The translations under genes and the position numbers were made by a program. Below are positions 23,687-33,885 of a stretch of 64,000 nucleotides of DNA, one piece after another. The notes below the pieces were generated by a model. That model saw only the letters and a list, made by a program, of their open reading frames with translations, was not told where the DNA came from and did no database searches. Source of the stretch: Pseudomonadota bacterium (GTDB lineage: Bacteria > Myxococcota_A > UBA796 > GCA-2862545). Position 1 is the first letter of the stretch. Every line of letters starts with the position of its first letter. Location: the NCBI GenBank assembly GCA_023954855.1, contig JAGSGY010000003.1:85076-149075 (forward strand), read 5' to 3'.

Positions 23687-26329
23687 ATGTCCGCCGAAGA
23701 GCTCCCGTCCGCCTACGATCCCGCTGCCGCCGCCGAGAAGTGGTCCGTCGCCTGGGCCAAGGCTGGCGTATTCGTCGCGGACCCGAACGCCGAGGGCGAG
23801 CCCTACAGCATCGTGATCCCGCCTCCGAACGTGACGGGCTCGCTGCACATGGGTCACGCGCTGAACAACACGCTTCAGGACGTGCTGATTCGCTACAAGC
23901 GCATGGATGGCTACAACACCCTTTGGGTGCCCGGCGTCGACCACGCAGGCATCGCGACCCAGTGGGTGGTCCGCCGTCAGATCGAAGCCGAGGGCCTCGA
24001 CTTCCTTGAGAACGGCCGGGACGATTTCCTAGAGCGCGCCTGGGCCTGGAAGGGCCAGAGCCAGGCCAACATCACCAACCAGCTGAAGCGCCTGGGCGTG
24101 TCTTGCGACTGGACGCGTGAGCGTTTCACCCTCGACGCCGGCCTCGCAGATGCGGTCGCAGAGCATTTCTGCAAGCTCTACGAAGACGGCTTGATCTACC
24201 GTGGCGAGCGCCTGATCAACTGGGACCCGAAGGACGAGACCGCGCTCTCGGACCTCGAGGTCGAGCACGAAGAAGGCGTCGCGGGAGAGCTGTGGAGCTT
24301 CGCCTACCCACTCGCCGACGGCTCCGGTGAGGTGGTCGTCGCCACCACCCGTCCCGAGACGATGCTGGGCGATACCGCCGTAGCCGTCCATCCGGATGAC
24401 GAGCGGTACAAGCACCTCGTTGGCCAGTCGGTGAAGCATCCCTTCGTCGATCGCCTGATCCCGATCGTGGCCGACAGCATCCTCGTCGACCCCGAGTTCG
24501 GAACCGGCTGTGTGAAGATCACCCCGGCGCATGACTTCAACGACTTCGAGGTCGGCAAGCGCCACAACCTCCCGATGATCAACATCCTCAACCGCGATGG
24601 TTCCATCAACGAAGAGGGGGGCCGCTTTGAGGGCCTCGATCGGGTCGACGCCCGCAAGGCCGTCAAGGAGGCCATCGAAGAGCTCGGTCTGTTCCGTGGC
24701 ACGAAAGAGCACCAGATGAACATCGGGCGCAGCCAGCGCTCGAAGGCCATCGTGGAGCCGATGCTGTCCACCCAGTGGTTCGTGAAGATGAACCCGCTCG
24801 CCACACCCGCCCTTGCGGCAGTCGAGCACGGCGCCACCAAGTTCGTACCCAAGCAGTGGGAGAACACCTACTACGCCTGGCTTCGCGACATTCGCGACTG
24901 GTGCATCAGCCGTCAGCTGTGGTGGGGCCACCGCATTCCCGCCTACTACTGCGATGACTGTAAGCACACGATGGTGCTCCGGACGGCTCCCGAAGCCTGC
25001 GATGCCTGCGGCTCGGCGAACTGGCACCAGGACGAGGACGTGCTCGACACATGGTTCTCCTCGGCTCTGTGGCCGTTCTCGACCATGGGTTGGCCCGAGA
25101 AGACGGAAGATCTCGCGAAGTACTACCCGACCAGCGTGTTGGTCACGGGCTTCGACATCATCTTCTTCTGGGTCGCGCGCATGATGTTCGCCGGCATTCA
25201 CTTCACCGGCCAGGTGCCGTTCGACGACGTGTACATCCACGCACTCGTTCGAGACGAACACGGCAAGAAGATGAGCAAGACGACTGGCAACGTGGTCGAT
25301 CCGCTCGTGGTCATCGACGAGTGGGGTGCCGACGCGTTCCGCTTCACGCTGATCGCCTTTGCGGCGCAGGGCCGCGATGTGCTCTGGAACCCGAAGCGGG
25401 TCGAGGGCTACCACCGCTTCACGACCAAGATCTGGCAGGCACTCCGCTACTGCTTCCTCGACGCCGAGGCCTACGACCCGACTGCGCCGATGGAGTTCGG
25501 CCCCTACGAGCACTGGATTCGCGCACGCTCTGGTGCTGCCACCGAGCGGGTGCGCAAGGCCATCGACGGCTACAAATTCAACGAGGTCGCCACCGAGATC
25601 TACCAGTTCGTCTGGGGTGAGTACTGTGACTGGTACCTCGAGCTCTCGAAGACCACCCGCTACAGCAAGGAGTTGTCCGAGGCCCGCAAGAACGGCACTC
25701 GCCACGTGCTCTTCGAGACGATGGGCACCATCATGCGTCTCATCCACCCGATCATGCCGTTCCTCAGCGAGGACATCTGGAGCCGCTTGCCCGGCACCGA
25801 GGGCTTTGTCGCAACGGCGGCCTACCCGACGGTCGATGAGTTCCCGCAGGACCAGGCGGTTCTGGATGAAGTGGCGCTCCTCCAAGAGACCATCACCGAG
25901 ATCCGTCGCATTCGCGGCGAGATGGAGCTGTCACCCCGCGTGGGACTCCGCTTCCTTGTCGCTGACGACGCGCTCCTTGCGACGCTCCAGGCGCACGCCA
26001 GCGCGCTCGACGACCTCGCGGGCATCCAGATCGAGGCGTTGACCGACCGTCCCACGGGCGTGGCGACGGCCGTCGTGCACGGCATCGAGTGCCTGATTCC
26101 ACTCGAGGGTGTCGTGGACTTCGCTGAAGAGGTGAAGCGTCTCGACAAGGTCCTCGCCAAGGTCGACAAGGACGTCCAGCAGCTCGACCGCCGTCTCTCG
26201 AACCCGAAGTTCGCCGAGCGCGCGCCCGCCGAGGTCATCGCCGAAGTGCGGACCAAGCTCGAGGCGGCAAAGTCCCGCCAGGCCACGCTTCGCGCGAGCC
26301 GTGAACGCCTTGCCCAGGCCCTCGCATGA
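23687..26329 (+). CDS. valS: Valine--tRNA ligase
   Basis: 880 residues, full length. HIGH-type motif in PPNVTGSLHMGHALN (about 46-60), CP1 editing domain with VVATTRPETMLGDTAVAVHP, tRNA/active site motif WCISRQLWWGHRIP, zinc-like YYCDDC...ACDACG, KMSKS as GKKMSKTTGNVVDP and a C-terminal coiled coil (KRLDKVLAKVDKDVQQLDRRL). It charges tRNA-Val and edits threonine. The ATG was chosen at MSAEELPSAYDP, just before the usual N-terminal region. nadC overlaps its stop by 4 nt. Confidence 0.98.
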   Translation: MSAEELPSAYDPAAAAEKWSVAWAKAGVFVADPNAEGEPYSIVIPPPNVTGSLHMGHALNNTLQDVLIRYKRMDGYNTLWVPGVDHAGIATQWVVRRQIEAEGLDFLENGRDDFLERAWAWKGQSQANITNQLKRLGVSCDWTRERFTLDAGLADAVAEHFCKLYEDGLIYRGERLINWDPKDETALSDLEVEHEEGVAGELWSFAYPLADGSGEVVVATTRPETMLGDTAVAVHPDDERYKHLVGQSVKHPFVDRLIPIVADSILVDPEFGTGCVKITPAHDFNDFEVGKRHNLPMINILNRDGSINEEGGRFEGLDRVDARKAVKEAIEELGLFRGTKEHQMNIGRSQRSKAIVEPMLSTQWFVKMNPLATPALAAVEHGATKFVPKQWENTYYAWLRDIRDWCISRQLWWGHRIPAYYCDDCKHTMVLRTAPEACDACGSANWHQDEDVLDTWFSSALWPFSTMGWPEKTEDLAKYYPTSVLVTGFDIIFFWVARMMFAGIHFTGQVPFDDVYIHALVRDEHGKKMSKTTGNVVDPLVVIDEWGADAFRFTLIAFAAQGRDVLWNPKRVEGYHRFTTKIWQALRYCFLDAEAYDPTAPMEFGPYEHWIRARSGAATERVRKAIDGYKFNEVATEIYQFVWGEYCDWYLELSKTTRYSKELSEARKNGTRHVLFETMGTIMRLIHPIMPFLSEDIWSRLPGTEGFVATAAYPTVDEFPQDQAVLDEVALLQETITEIRRIRGEMELSPRVGLRFLVADDALLATLQAHASALDDLAGIQIEALTDRPTGVATAVVHGIECLIPLEGVVDFAEEVKRLDKVLAKVDKDVQQLDRRLSNPKFAERAPAEVIAEVRTKLEAAKSRQATLRASRERLAQALA

Positions 26330-27177
26330 ACGTCGCCACACTCGCCTCTCTCGCCCTCGACGAAGACTGGGGGCCGGGAGACCTGACCACTCCTGCCTGT
26401 ATCGGCCTCGAAGTGGAGGGAGACGCCCTCATTCGTGCCCGCACGGATCTTGTCGTCAGCGGGCACAGCTTTGCGCGAGCCATCTTCACTGAAGTCGGCC
26501 GGCGCTTGGGCGTTGCCGTGAACTACGAGGCGCTGCTTCCCGAGGGTTCAGCGGTGGCCAAGGGCGTGGCTGTCGCACGCATCACCGGTCCGGCGCAAGG
26601 CATTCTCATCGGCGAACGACCGGCGCTGAATGGCCTGATGAAGCTGTCGGGCATCGCCACCCATGTGGGCGCCTACACCCGGGCCAAGGGCTCGCATCCC
26701 ATGCGCATTGTCGACACGCGCAAGACCACGCCGCTGTGGAGAGCCCTCGAGAAGGCCGCTGTCCGGCATGGTGGTGGGCATAACCATCGTTTTGCGCTCT
26801 ACGACGGGGCGATGGTGAAGGACAACCACATCGTCGCTGCAGGCGGCATCCACGAGGCGGTGACTGCGGTCAAGGCCAGCTGCCACCACCTGGTCAAGGT
26901 CGAGGTCGAGGTCGACCGCATTGACCAGATCGAGGCCGCCATCGAGGCGGGAGCCGATGTGTTGTTGCTCGACAACATGGATGACGCCACGCTCGAAGCG
27001 GCGATCGCCGTCGCTCGGGCAGCGGATCCTCGCGTCGTCCTTGAAGCGAGCGGCAACGTCACCCCTGAGCGGATCCGCGGGATTGCCGAGAAGGGGCTCG
27101 ACATCGATGTCGTGAGCTCTGGTGGCCTGATTCACCAGGCGCGTTGGATCGATCTCGGCATGGACATGGCTGAGTGA
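26326..27177 (+). CDS. nadC: Nicotinate-nucleotide pyrophosphorylase (quinolinate phosphoribosyltransferase)
   Basis: 283 residues. Signatures are DEDWGPGDLTTPA, GERPALNGLMKLSGIAT, VDTRKTTPLWRALEKAAV, GGGHNHRFALYDGAMVKDNH and LLLDNMDDATLEAA, followed by LEASGNVTPERI and VVSSGGLIHQA. It converts quinolinate and PRPP to nicotinate mononucleotide in NAD synthesis. Coupled by ATGA overlap to valS and GTGA overlap to birA. The conserved basic and acidic active-site residues of the family are present. Confidence 0.97.
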   Translation: MNVATLASLALDEDWGPGDLTTPACIGLEVEGDALIRARTDLVVSGHSFARAIFTEVGRRLGVAVNYEALLPEGSAVAKGVAVARITGPAQGILIGERPALNGLMKLSGIATHVGAYTRAKGSHPMRIVDTRKTTPLWRALEKAAVRHGGGHNHRFALYDGAMVKDNHIVAAGGIHEAVTAVKASCHHLVKVEVEVDRIDQIEAAIEAGADVLLLDNMDDATLEAAIAVARAADPRVVLEASGNVTPERIRGIAEKGLDIDVVSSGGLIHQARWIDLGMDMAE

Positions 27178-27929
27178 GCCTTCCGGCAGATCTCAGCGAG
27201 CTCTCCTCCCGTGCGGCTGCGCGTGGACTAGGCCCCGTCTCAGTGGTGGCCCACACGGGCTCGACGAATGCCGACCTCAAGGCGCTCGCACGAGCGGGTG
27301 CCGTGCATGGCTCCGCCTACGTCGCTGACGCACAGAGTGCGGGTAAAGGGCGGCTTGGCCGAGACTGGGTGTCGCCGCCAGGTGAGAACCTCTACCTCTC
27401 AGTGCTGCTCCGTCCTTCGCTTCGCTTCGACAGGGTTCCGCTGATCTGCCTGGGGGCCGCCGCGGTCCTGGCAGAGATCGCAGGCACACCGCTTCACATC
27501 AAGTGGCCGAACGACCTGCTTGCTCCCGATGGCCGCAAGGTGGCTGGGCTCCTCGCTGAGGCTGAACAACGGGGTGGGGTGCTGCAGTGGCTCGTGCTCG
27601 GCATCGGCGTCAATGTGCGGTCTGCCCCCGACACCGTGCCGGCGACGAGCCTCGGCTCCCTCGGCGGCCAAACCGACCGCACCGAGCTCGCGCTCGCGCT
27701 GCTCCAAGGGCTTCACGCGCTACCAGATCAAGTGGCGACACGACCGCAGCAGGTGCTCGCGCGCTGGCGTGTGCACGCCAAGATGCTCGGTGAACGCGTG
27801 CGGGTGGCGGGTCATGAGGGCAGGGCCGTCGATATCGACACGGACGGTGCGCTACTCGTCCAGACTCGCTCCGGCGTCCAGCGTGTGCTCGCGGGAGACG
27901 TCGAGATGGTCGCTCTCCCAGGCCGGTAG
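27174..27929 (+). CDS. birA: Biotin--[biotin carboxyl-carrier protein] ligase (monofunctional)
   Basis: 251 residues. Substrate loop SAGKGRLGRDWVSPPGENLY, then HIKWPNDLLAPDGRKVAGLL and VLGIGVNV, and a C-terminal SH3-like domain (HEGRAVDIDTDGALLVQT). The DNA-binding N-terminal domain of E. coli BirA is missing, so it should not repress biotin genes. It lies less than 1.5 kb from the acyl-CoA carboxylase genes whose carrier it would biotinylate. GTG start overlaps the nadC stop. Its last 78 nt overlap antisense with the membrane-protein gene at 27852-28253. Confidence 0.94.
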   Translation: MSLPADLSELSSRAAARGLGPVSVVAHTGSTNADLKALARAGAVHGSAYVADAQSAGKGRLGRDWVSPPGENLYLSVLLRPSLRFDRVPLICLGAAAVLAEIAGTPLHIKWPNDLLAPDGRKVAGLLAEAEQRGGVLQWLVLGIGVNVRSAPDTVPATSLGSLGGQTDRTELALALLQGLHALPDQVATRPQQVLARWRVHAKMLGERVRVAGHEGRAVDIDTDGALLVQTRSGVQRVLAGDVEMVALPGR

Positions 27930-28253
27930 CTGGTCCGCTCCTGCGCTCAGGGCCTCGTACTTTGACCGTGCCTGGCGTTCTTGCATGCGCTCGAACACAG
28001 CGCCGGTGGAGGTGACCGAACGGCCGAGTACGGCGACGATCGAGGTGCCACCCGCGGCGAAGGGAAAGGTGATCCAGCCAGCCCTGAGGATGCGCTCAAA
28101 GTTCGTGTACTGGTCCCACCCGCCCTCGTCCCCAGCAAGCTGGGCAATCGACATGGCGAGAATGCCCCACACCGGAAGAAAGACGAGCAGCGCGATGCCA
28201 ACCCGGATCAGACACCCGGCGAACAGGCCCTGCTGGACCTCGCGCTCACTCAC
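27852..28253 (-). CDS. Small membrane protein, unknown function
   Basis: 133 residues with two transmembrane helices: GCLIRVGIALLVFLPVWGIL (about 14-33) and WITFPFAAGGTSIVAVLG (about 60-77); the remaining tail is soluble and acidic. No family recognised. It is coupled to the Lgt-like gene upstream by a GTGA overlap, so a role in lipoprotein biogenesis or the same membrane complex is possible (inference). Its 3' end overlaps the birA 3' end by 78 nt on the opposite strand; both readings look protein-like there, birA more strongly. Confidence 0.6.
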   Translation of the reverse strand: MSEREVQQGLFAGCLIRVGIALLVFLPVWGILAMSIAQLAGDEGGWDQYTNFERILRAGWITFPFAAGGTSIVAVLGRSVTSTGAVFERMQERQARSKYEALSAGADQLPAWESDHLDVSREHTLDAGASLDE

Positions 28254-29116
28254 GCCGCTTCTTCTGCGCGGGTGGCCTGATCGGGCTTGAAGTCCATGGC
28301 CCAAGCCTTGTGGCCCTTGTGATCGAGCGACGCGAGCAGCGCCGCGCCGGCGACAAACATCGCGACCGCGCCCCACTGTGCCGGGGTCAGGGAGAAGTAG
28401 CGAGCGTCGGCGTATTGGAGATCGACGTTGCGAAGGAAGTCGAAACCAAAGCGCACAGGTGCGTAGACCACCGCGAAGGTGCCGAGGAAGAAGCCTGGCG
28501 GGCGGTCCTTCTTGCCGAGCTGCCAAAACAGCGCGCAGACAAGCAGCATGAACAAGGCTTCGTAGAGGCCGAGCTCATGGCGAACACCGCTCACGCCACG
28601 TAGGCCATCCGGCCAAGGACCGAAGCCGTGGTCGAAGTCCATACCCAAGAAGAAAGTGGTCTCTCGCCCAATATGGTCGTGCACGCTGGCGCACCCGAGA
28701 CGTCCGAACAGCCATCCAAACGGAAAGCCGTAGGTGATGACATCTGCGTAGCGAAGTCCGGGCAACGGGCGAATCCACTTGAAGAAGAGGATCGCGCCGA
28801 GCACCGCGCCGAGGAATCCACCAAAGGAAGAGAAACCTTCCCAGATGCGAAGGATCGCCCAGATGCCGTCTTCTTGAAGCCGCTCGGGGTGGTAGGCAAC
28901 CACGGTGACCACGTGGGCCATCACAAAGCCAGACCCGACGATGCAGGCTGCTGCATCGACGATGTCACGTGGGTGCATGCCGAGCTTCAACCCGCGATAG
29001 CGGGCGACCTCGAGGCCAACGATGATGCCGACAATGACCAGGATGGCCCATGAGTCGAGCGGGATGGGGCCTAGGTTGTAGACGCCCAGCTGGAAGAAGG
29101 GGATTGCGGCAAACAC
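28250..29116 (-). CDS. Lgt-family prolipoprotein diacylglyceryl transferase-like protein
   Basis: 288 residues and about seven hydrophobic helices in the Lgt arrangement (YNLGPIPLDSWAILVIVGII at the start, YHPERL, GFSSFGGFLGAVLGA, GWLFGRLGC, HELGLYEALFMLLVC, GTFAVVYAPVRFGFDFLR). The family's HGG motif is FGG here, and the GRLGN...N signature is GRLGCASVHDHIG, so substrate-binding residues differ from E. coli Lgt; the C-terminal Arg (FGFDFLR) is kept. It may be a diverged lipoprotein acyl transferase or another enzyme of the fold. GTG start with GGAG 8 nt upstream; frame is open further upstream but non-coding. A canonical lgt may exist elsewhere. Confidence 0.75.
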   Translation of the reverse strand: MFAAIPFFQLGVYNLGPIPLDSWAILVIVGIIVGLEVARYRGLKLGMHPRDIVDAAACIVGSGFVMAHVVTVVAYHPERLQEDGIWAILRIWEGFSSFGGFLGAVLGAILFFKWIRPLPGLRYADVITYGFPFGWLFGRLGCASVHDHIGRETTFFLGMDFDHGFGPWPDGLRGVSGVRHELGLYEALFMLLVCALFWQLGKKDRPPGFFLGTFAVVYAPVRFGFDFLRNVDLQYADARYFSLTPAQWGAVAMFVAGAALLASLDHKGHKAWAMDFKPDQATRAEEAA

Positions 29117-29220
29117 CAGTTGATCTCCGGTGACCCTGCCTAGCTTTCTGCTCTGCGAGATGCACGCGTGGACGCGAGGGCTCCCACTCCATACATTCGC
29201 CGACCACTCTGAGGAGCCGA

Positions 29221-30570
<1,350 letters not shown>

Positions 30571-32295
30571 ATGGCCCGCGCACTACTTCACCGCGTCGGC
30601 TCTCCGCTCTCCCAGGAGCTCGACGACGCTGAGATCGCTCGCAATGGCGAGTTCCAGCAAGATCTCGATGAGGCGCTGAACGACAAGCTCGACCAAGTCC
30701 GCGCAGGCTGGGGCGAGAAGTACGTCAACCGCGTTCATACAAAGGGCAAGCTGACCACTTGGGAGCGCATCAATGCACTCAAGGATGAAGGCTCTCGCGT
30801 CTTCGAAGTGGGCACGCTCGTGAACTGGGGCGTCGAGTTCGCGGGAAGCCGTCGGCCCGCGCCCGGAGCCGGTGTGGTCACCTGTTTCGCCCGCGTCGCG
30901 AACCGCTGGGTTGTGATCATCGCGAACGACAACACCGTGGCGAGCGGTGCCTGGTGGCCGAAGACCCCCGAGAAGATCGAGCGAGCACAAGAGATGGCGC
31001 TGCGGCTCCGCCTTCCGGTCGTCTACCTCGTGGATTGCTCGGGTCTGTTTCTGCCCGAGCAGTCTCGCTCCTTTGCGGGCGCGACGGGCGCCGGCCACAT
31101 CTTCAAGAAGAACAGTCTGCTCGCCGCGAATGGCGTGCCGCAGATCGCGGGCGTATTCGGTGACTGCATCGCAGGCGGCGGGTACATGCCCATCATCAGC
31201 GACCGCGTGTACATGACCGAGTCGGCGTACATGGTGATCGCGGGTGCAGCACTCATTCGCGGTGCGAAGTCCCTGAAGCTCACGAGCCTCGACATCGGTG
31301 GCCCTGAAGTTCACGTTCATCAGTCAGGCTGCGCCGACGTGCGTGTGCCCGACGACCCGGCCGCGCTGACACAGATCCGCAACGAGGTCGAGCGTCTGCC
31401 GACGAGTGCCGCGGAGTTTTACCGTCACGGCGTCGACGCGGCGCCGCCCACCTTTGATACCCACGAGCTCACGTCTCTGTTTCCGCCCGACTTCCGCCAG
31501 GGCTACGCCATCGAGCAGGTCATCGCCCGGCTCGTCGATCAGTCGCTCTTCCACGAGGTGTTGAGCGGCGTGGGCCGCGAGATGGTCGTTGGACTCGGAC
31601 GGGTGTCCGGCCTGTGGTGCGGCTTCATTGCGAACCGACAGGGCCTCGTAGACGAGCCAGGCCGCGGCAAGCGGGCGGGTGGCGCCCTCTACCGTGAGGG
31701 CATCGCGAAGATCAGCCAGTTCTCGCGCGCTTGCAACGCCGATGGCATTCCGATCATCTGGCTTCAGGACATCAGTGGCTTCGACATTGGTGCCGAGGCC
31801 GAGCGGCAGGGCCTTCTCGGATATGGCTCGAACCTGATCTACACGAACAGCACCAACGACGTCCCAATGTTCACGGTGTTGCTCCGAAAGGCATCCGGCG
31901 CTGGCTACTACGCCATGAACGGGCTGCCCTACGACCCTGTGGTGCAGCTCTCGACGCCCATGACCAGGCTCGCCGTGATGGAGGGCCGAACGCTGGCCAT
32001 CGCGACTTACAACTCCAAGCTCGACGACGACTTCGAGATCGCCACCGACGACCCCGAGGAGCGGGCGGCAATCGAGAAGGGGATGGCCGACACGGCCGCA
32101 CGCATCGAGGCCGACATGGACCCGGTTCGCGCCGCTTCGCGCATGGATACCGACGAGTTGGTCCCGGTGAGTGAGCTTCGGCCTTGGCTTGAGTGCCTGG
32201 TCGAGTCGGCCTGGCAATCCGCCGGTTATCGCCGGGTGAAGAACCCGCGCATCTGGTCGGTTCACGACCTGGAGGTCCTGTGTCCAACGCGCTGA
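30571..32295 (+). CDS. Acyl-CoA carboxylase carboxyltransferase subunit (beta/MCC-type)
   Basis: 574 residues, two fused crotonase-like carboxyltransferase halves: N-terminal [17 protein letters not shown] and [19 protein letters not shown]-terminal [20 protein letters not shown] and [17 protein letters not shown]. It transfers CO2 from biotin to acyl-CoA. The arrangement resembles methylcrotonyl-/glutaconyl-CoA carboxyltransferases more than the compact propionyl type, so the acyl substrate is uncertain. It starts right after the accC stop, with AAGGAGG-like sequence inside the end of accC, and overlaps the carrier gene by 16 nt. Confidence 0.92.
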   Translation: MARALLHRVGSPLSQELDDAEIARNGEFQQDLDEALNDKLDQVRAGWGEKYVNRVHTKGKLTTWERINALKDEGSRVFEVGTLVNWGVEFAGSRRPAPGAGVVTCFARVANRWVVIIANDNTVASGAWWPKTPEKIERAQEMALRLRLPVVYLVDCSGLFLPEQSRSFAGATGAGHIFKKNSLLAANGVPQIAGVFGDCIAGGGYMPIISDRVYMTESAYMVIAGAALIRGAKSLKLTSLDIGGPEVHVHQSGCADVRVPDDPAALTQIRNEVERLPTSAAEFYRHGVDAAPPTFDTHELTSLFPPDFRQGYAIEQVIARLVDQSLFHEVLSGVGREMVVGLGRVSGLWCGFIANRQGLVDEPGRGKRAGGALYREGIAKISQFSRACNADGIPIIWLQDISGFDIGAEAERQGLLGYGSNLIYTNSTNDVPMFTVLLRKASGAGYYAMNGLPYDPVVQLSTPMTRLAVMEGRTLAIATYNSKLDDDFEIATDDPEERAAIEKGMADTAARIEADMDPVRAASRMDTDELVPVSELRPWLECLVESAWQSAGYRRVKNPRIWSVHDLEVLCPTR

Positions 32296-32810
32296 AGATC
32301 GATGCAGGACTTGGCTCGCCGACGGTGGGCACCTTCATGCCCCGCTTGGACCTGGGGGCCGCCCTTGTCGAGGGTCAGGTGGTCGGCACGCTCCGCAAGG
32401 CGGGCAAGACCCTCACGCTCCGCGTACCCCCCGGATGTGCCGGGGTGGCGATCGAGATCGTGCCCGCCGGCAGCTGGGTCGAGTACGGCGCCGTCCTCGT
32501 TGTAGCTGGCGAGGGTGGGGGAGCAGTGGCGTTCACCGCCCAGTCCGCTCCTGACGAAGCCGATGTCCCCGAAGGCGTGCAAGTCATCCGCGCCGACACG
32601 GATGGCACGGTGTACTTGCGCCCCGATCCGGCCTCTGCGGCATTCGCGGAGCCGGGCAGCGAAGTCTCGGCCAACGCGACGCTCGCGCTCGTCGAAGTCA
32701 TGAAGACATTCTCGCCCGTTCGCGCTCCCCGTGCGGGAAAGCTCATTCGGGTCTGCGTGGATGAGGCCACCTCGGTAGAGGCGGGCGCTCCACTATTCTG
32801 GCTTGAATAG
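32280..32810 (+). CDS. Biotin carboxyl carrier protein with two biotinyl-like domains
   Basis: 176 residues. The C-terminal half (about 108-176) is a biotinyl domain with the attachment motif EVMKT (Lys142) in place of EAMKM, followed by [11 protein letters not shown]. The N-terminal half (about 14-78) has the same strand pattern ([31 protein letters not shown]) and a Lys43 in AGKT exactly 8 residues before the conserved Pro, as in canonical carriers, but without the Met-Lys pair. It looks like a duplicated carrier in which the first copy has diverged. GTG start with GGAGG 4 nt upstream, overlapping the carboxyltransferase stop. Confidence 0.8.
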   Translation: MSNALKIDAGLGSPTVGTFMPRLDLGAALVEGQVVGTLRKAGKTLTLRVPPGCAGVAIEIVPAGSWVEYGAVLVVAGEGGGAVAFTAQSAPDEADVPEGVQVIRADTDGTVYLRPDPASAAFAEPGSEVSANATLALVEVMKTFSPVRAPRAGKLIRVCVDEATSVEAGAPLFWLE

Positions 32811-32851
32811 GCGCCTCGGCCGCACTCGAGCCTGCTGGCCCGCCGAGCGTG

Positions 32852-32860
32852 TGCTAGCCT
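32852..32860 (+). promoter_or_regulatory. Extended -10-like box TGCTAGCCT
   Basis: TGC plus TAGCCT, 23 nt before the TTG start of the envelope protein gene at 32884, inside the short gap after the carboxylase operon. Matches the recurrent box; no clear -35. Confidence 0.45.
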
Positions 32861-32883
32861 CTCGGAAGCGCTTTGGAGGGTCT

Positions 32884-33885
32884 TTGCGCCTGGCGACCAC
32901 CATCTTCGGAGTTCTCGGTCTCACGCTTTTCTCGGCTTCGGCCCAGGCGGCATGCACCGCGGTCTACCCCGTCGACCAACTCATCACCGACTTGGCGAAT
33001 GCCGAGAAGGGTGTTCGCGATTCCGACGCGGGCGTTGCAGGTCCAGCGGCCGCAAGCCTCGAAGCGGGCTTGCCTTGCCTTGGTGAGATCCTTCCGACCA
33101 TCGTCATTCCGCGGACCTACCGCGCAGTGGCTGGCGCTCACTACCTCAACGGCAACATGGAGAAGGCGCGCGCCTGGTTCCAGACCGCCATCGAGGCCGA
33201 CTCTCAGTTCGACTACGGGATTGACGATCTCGGCGCCGATAATCCGATGCGCATCTTCTACGCGGAGTCCCGCGAGGGCGCCGACATCGCGCCGGTTGCT
33301 GTCGAAGGCATGATGCTGCTCGAAGGCGGTACACACTACCTCGATGGGCGTCGTTGGACCGAAGCTACGGCGACGCTCGAGCGTCCACACCTGTACCAGT
33401 ACGAGGCAGAGCAGGTGCTCACCAAGCTGATGTTCGGAAACGACTTCATGCCTGCCGTCCTCGTCATCGACGAGTCCTCGGCAAGCGACGTGGGCTCCTC
33501 CAAGCCCGAGAAGCCGCCGAAGCAGGCGAAGGCCGGCAAAGAGCCCAAGCCTGGCAAGCCGCCGAAGCCAGCCAAGACCAAGCCCGCCGCCGGAACGACC
33601 GATGGCTTCGTGAAGCGCGAACGGCCGTGGGAAAAGACCCCTCTGATGGTCGGCGGCGTGGCCCTGATGGGCGGTGGTGTGGCCGCGTATGTCGCGAGTA
33701 GCGGCACCCGCGGGAAGTTCAACGAGTCCAAGGACGAGGCATCGCTCACCAAGTTCCAGAAAGCGACCAACCAGTTGGTCATCGTCTCTGGCGTGTTGGT
33801 TGCAGCGGGTGCAGGCACCCTCACGTGGGGCATCATCGTCGACGCCGGCGGAACTCCGCTGCCCGGTATCAACGTCCGCTTCTAG
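32884..33885 (+). CDS. Envelope protein with TPR-like region and C-terminal membrane helices
   Basis: 333 residues. Signal peptide (LATTIFGVLGLTLFSASAQA) then a helical TPR-like region (YRAVAGAHYLNGNMEKARAW, FQTAIEADSQFDYG), a Lys/Pro-rich low-complexity linker (about 205-240: KPPKQAKAGKEPKPGKPPKP) and two C-terminal hydrophobic helices (LMVGGVALMGGGVAAYVASS; LVIVSGVLVAAGAGTLTWGI). The TTG start follows GGAGGG at short spacing; frames upstream overlap the promoter box. The kinase gene begins on the next base after its stop, so both likely act together at the cell envelope (inference). Confidence 0.7.
   Translation: MRLATTIFGVLGLTLFSASAQAACTAVYPVDQLITDLANAEKGVRDSDAGVAGPAAASLEAGLPCLGEILPTIVIPRTYRAVAGAHYLNGNMEKARAWFQTAIEADSQFDYGIDDLGADNPMRIFYAESREGADIAPVAVEGMMLLEGGTHYLDGRRWTEATATLERPHLYQYEAEQVLTKLMFGNDFMPAVLVIDESSASDVGSSKPEKPPKQAKAGKEPKPGKPPKPAKTKPAAGTTDGFVKRERPWEKTPLMVGGVALMGGGVAAYVASSGTRGKFNESKDEASLTKFQKATNQLVIVSGVLVAAGAGTLTWGIIVDAGGTPLPGINVRF

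Noticed and set aside
24029..25885. 618-codon minus-strand frame opposite valS
   Set aside because: Composition is antisense-like (His/Val/Leu/Asp) and valS is a complete, motif-bearing gene.
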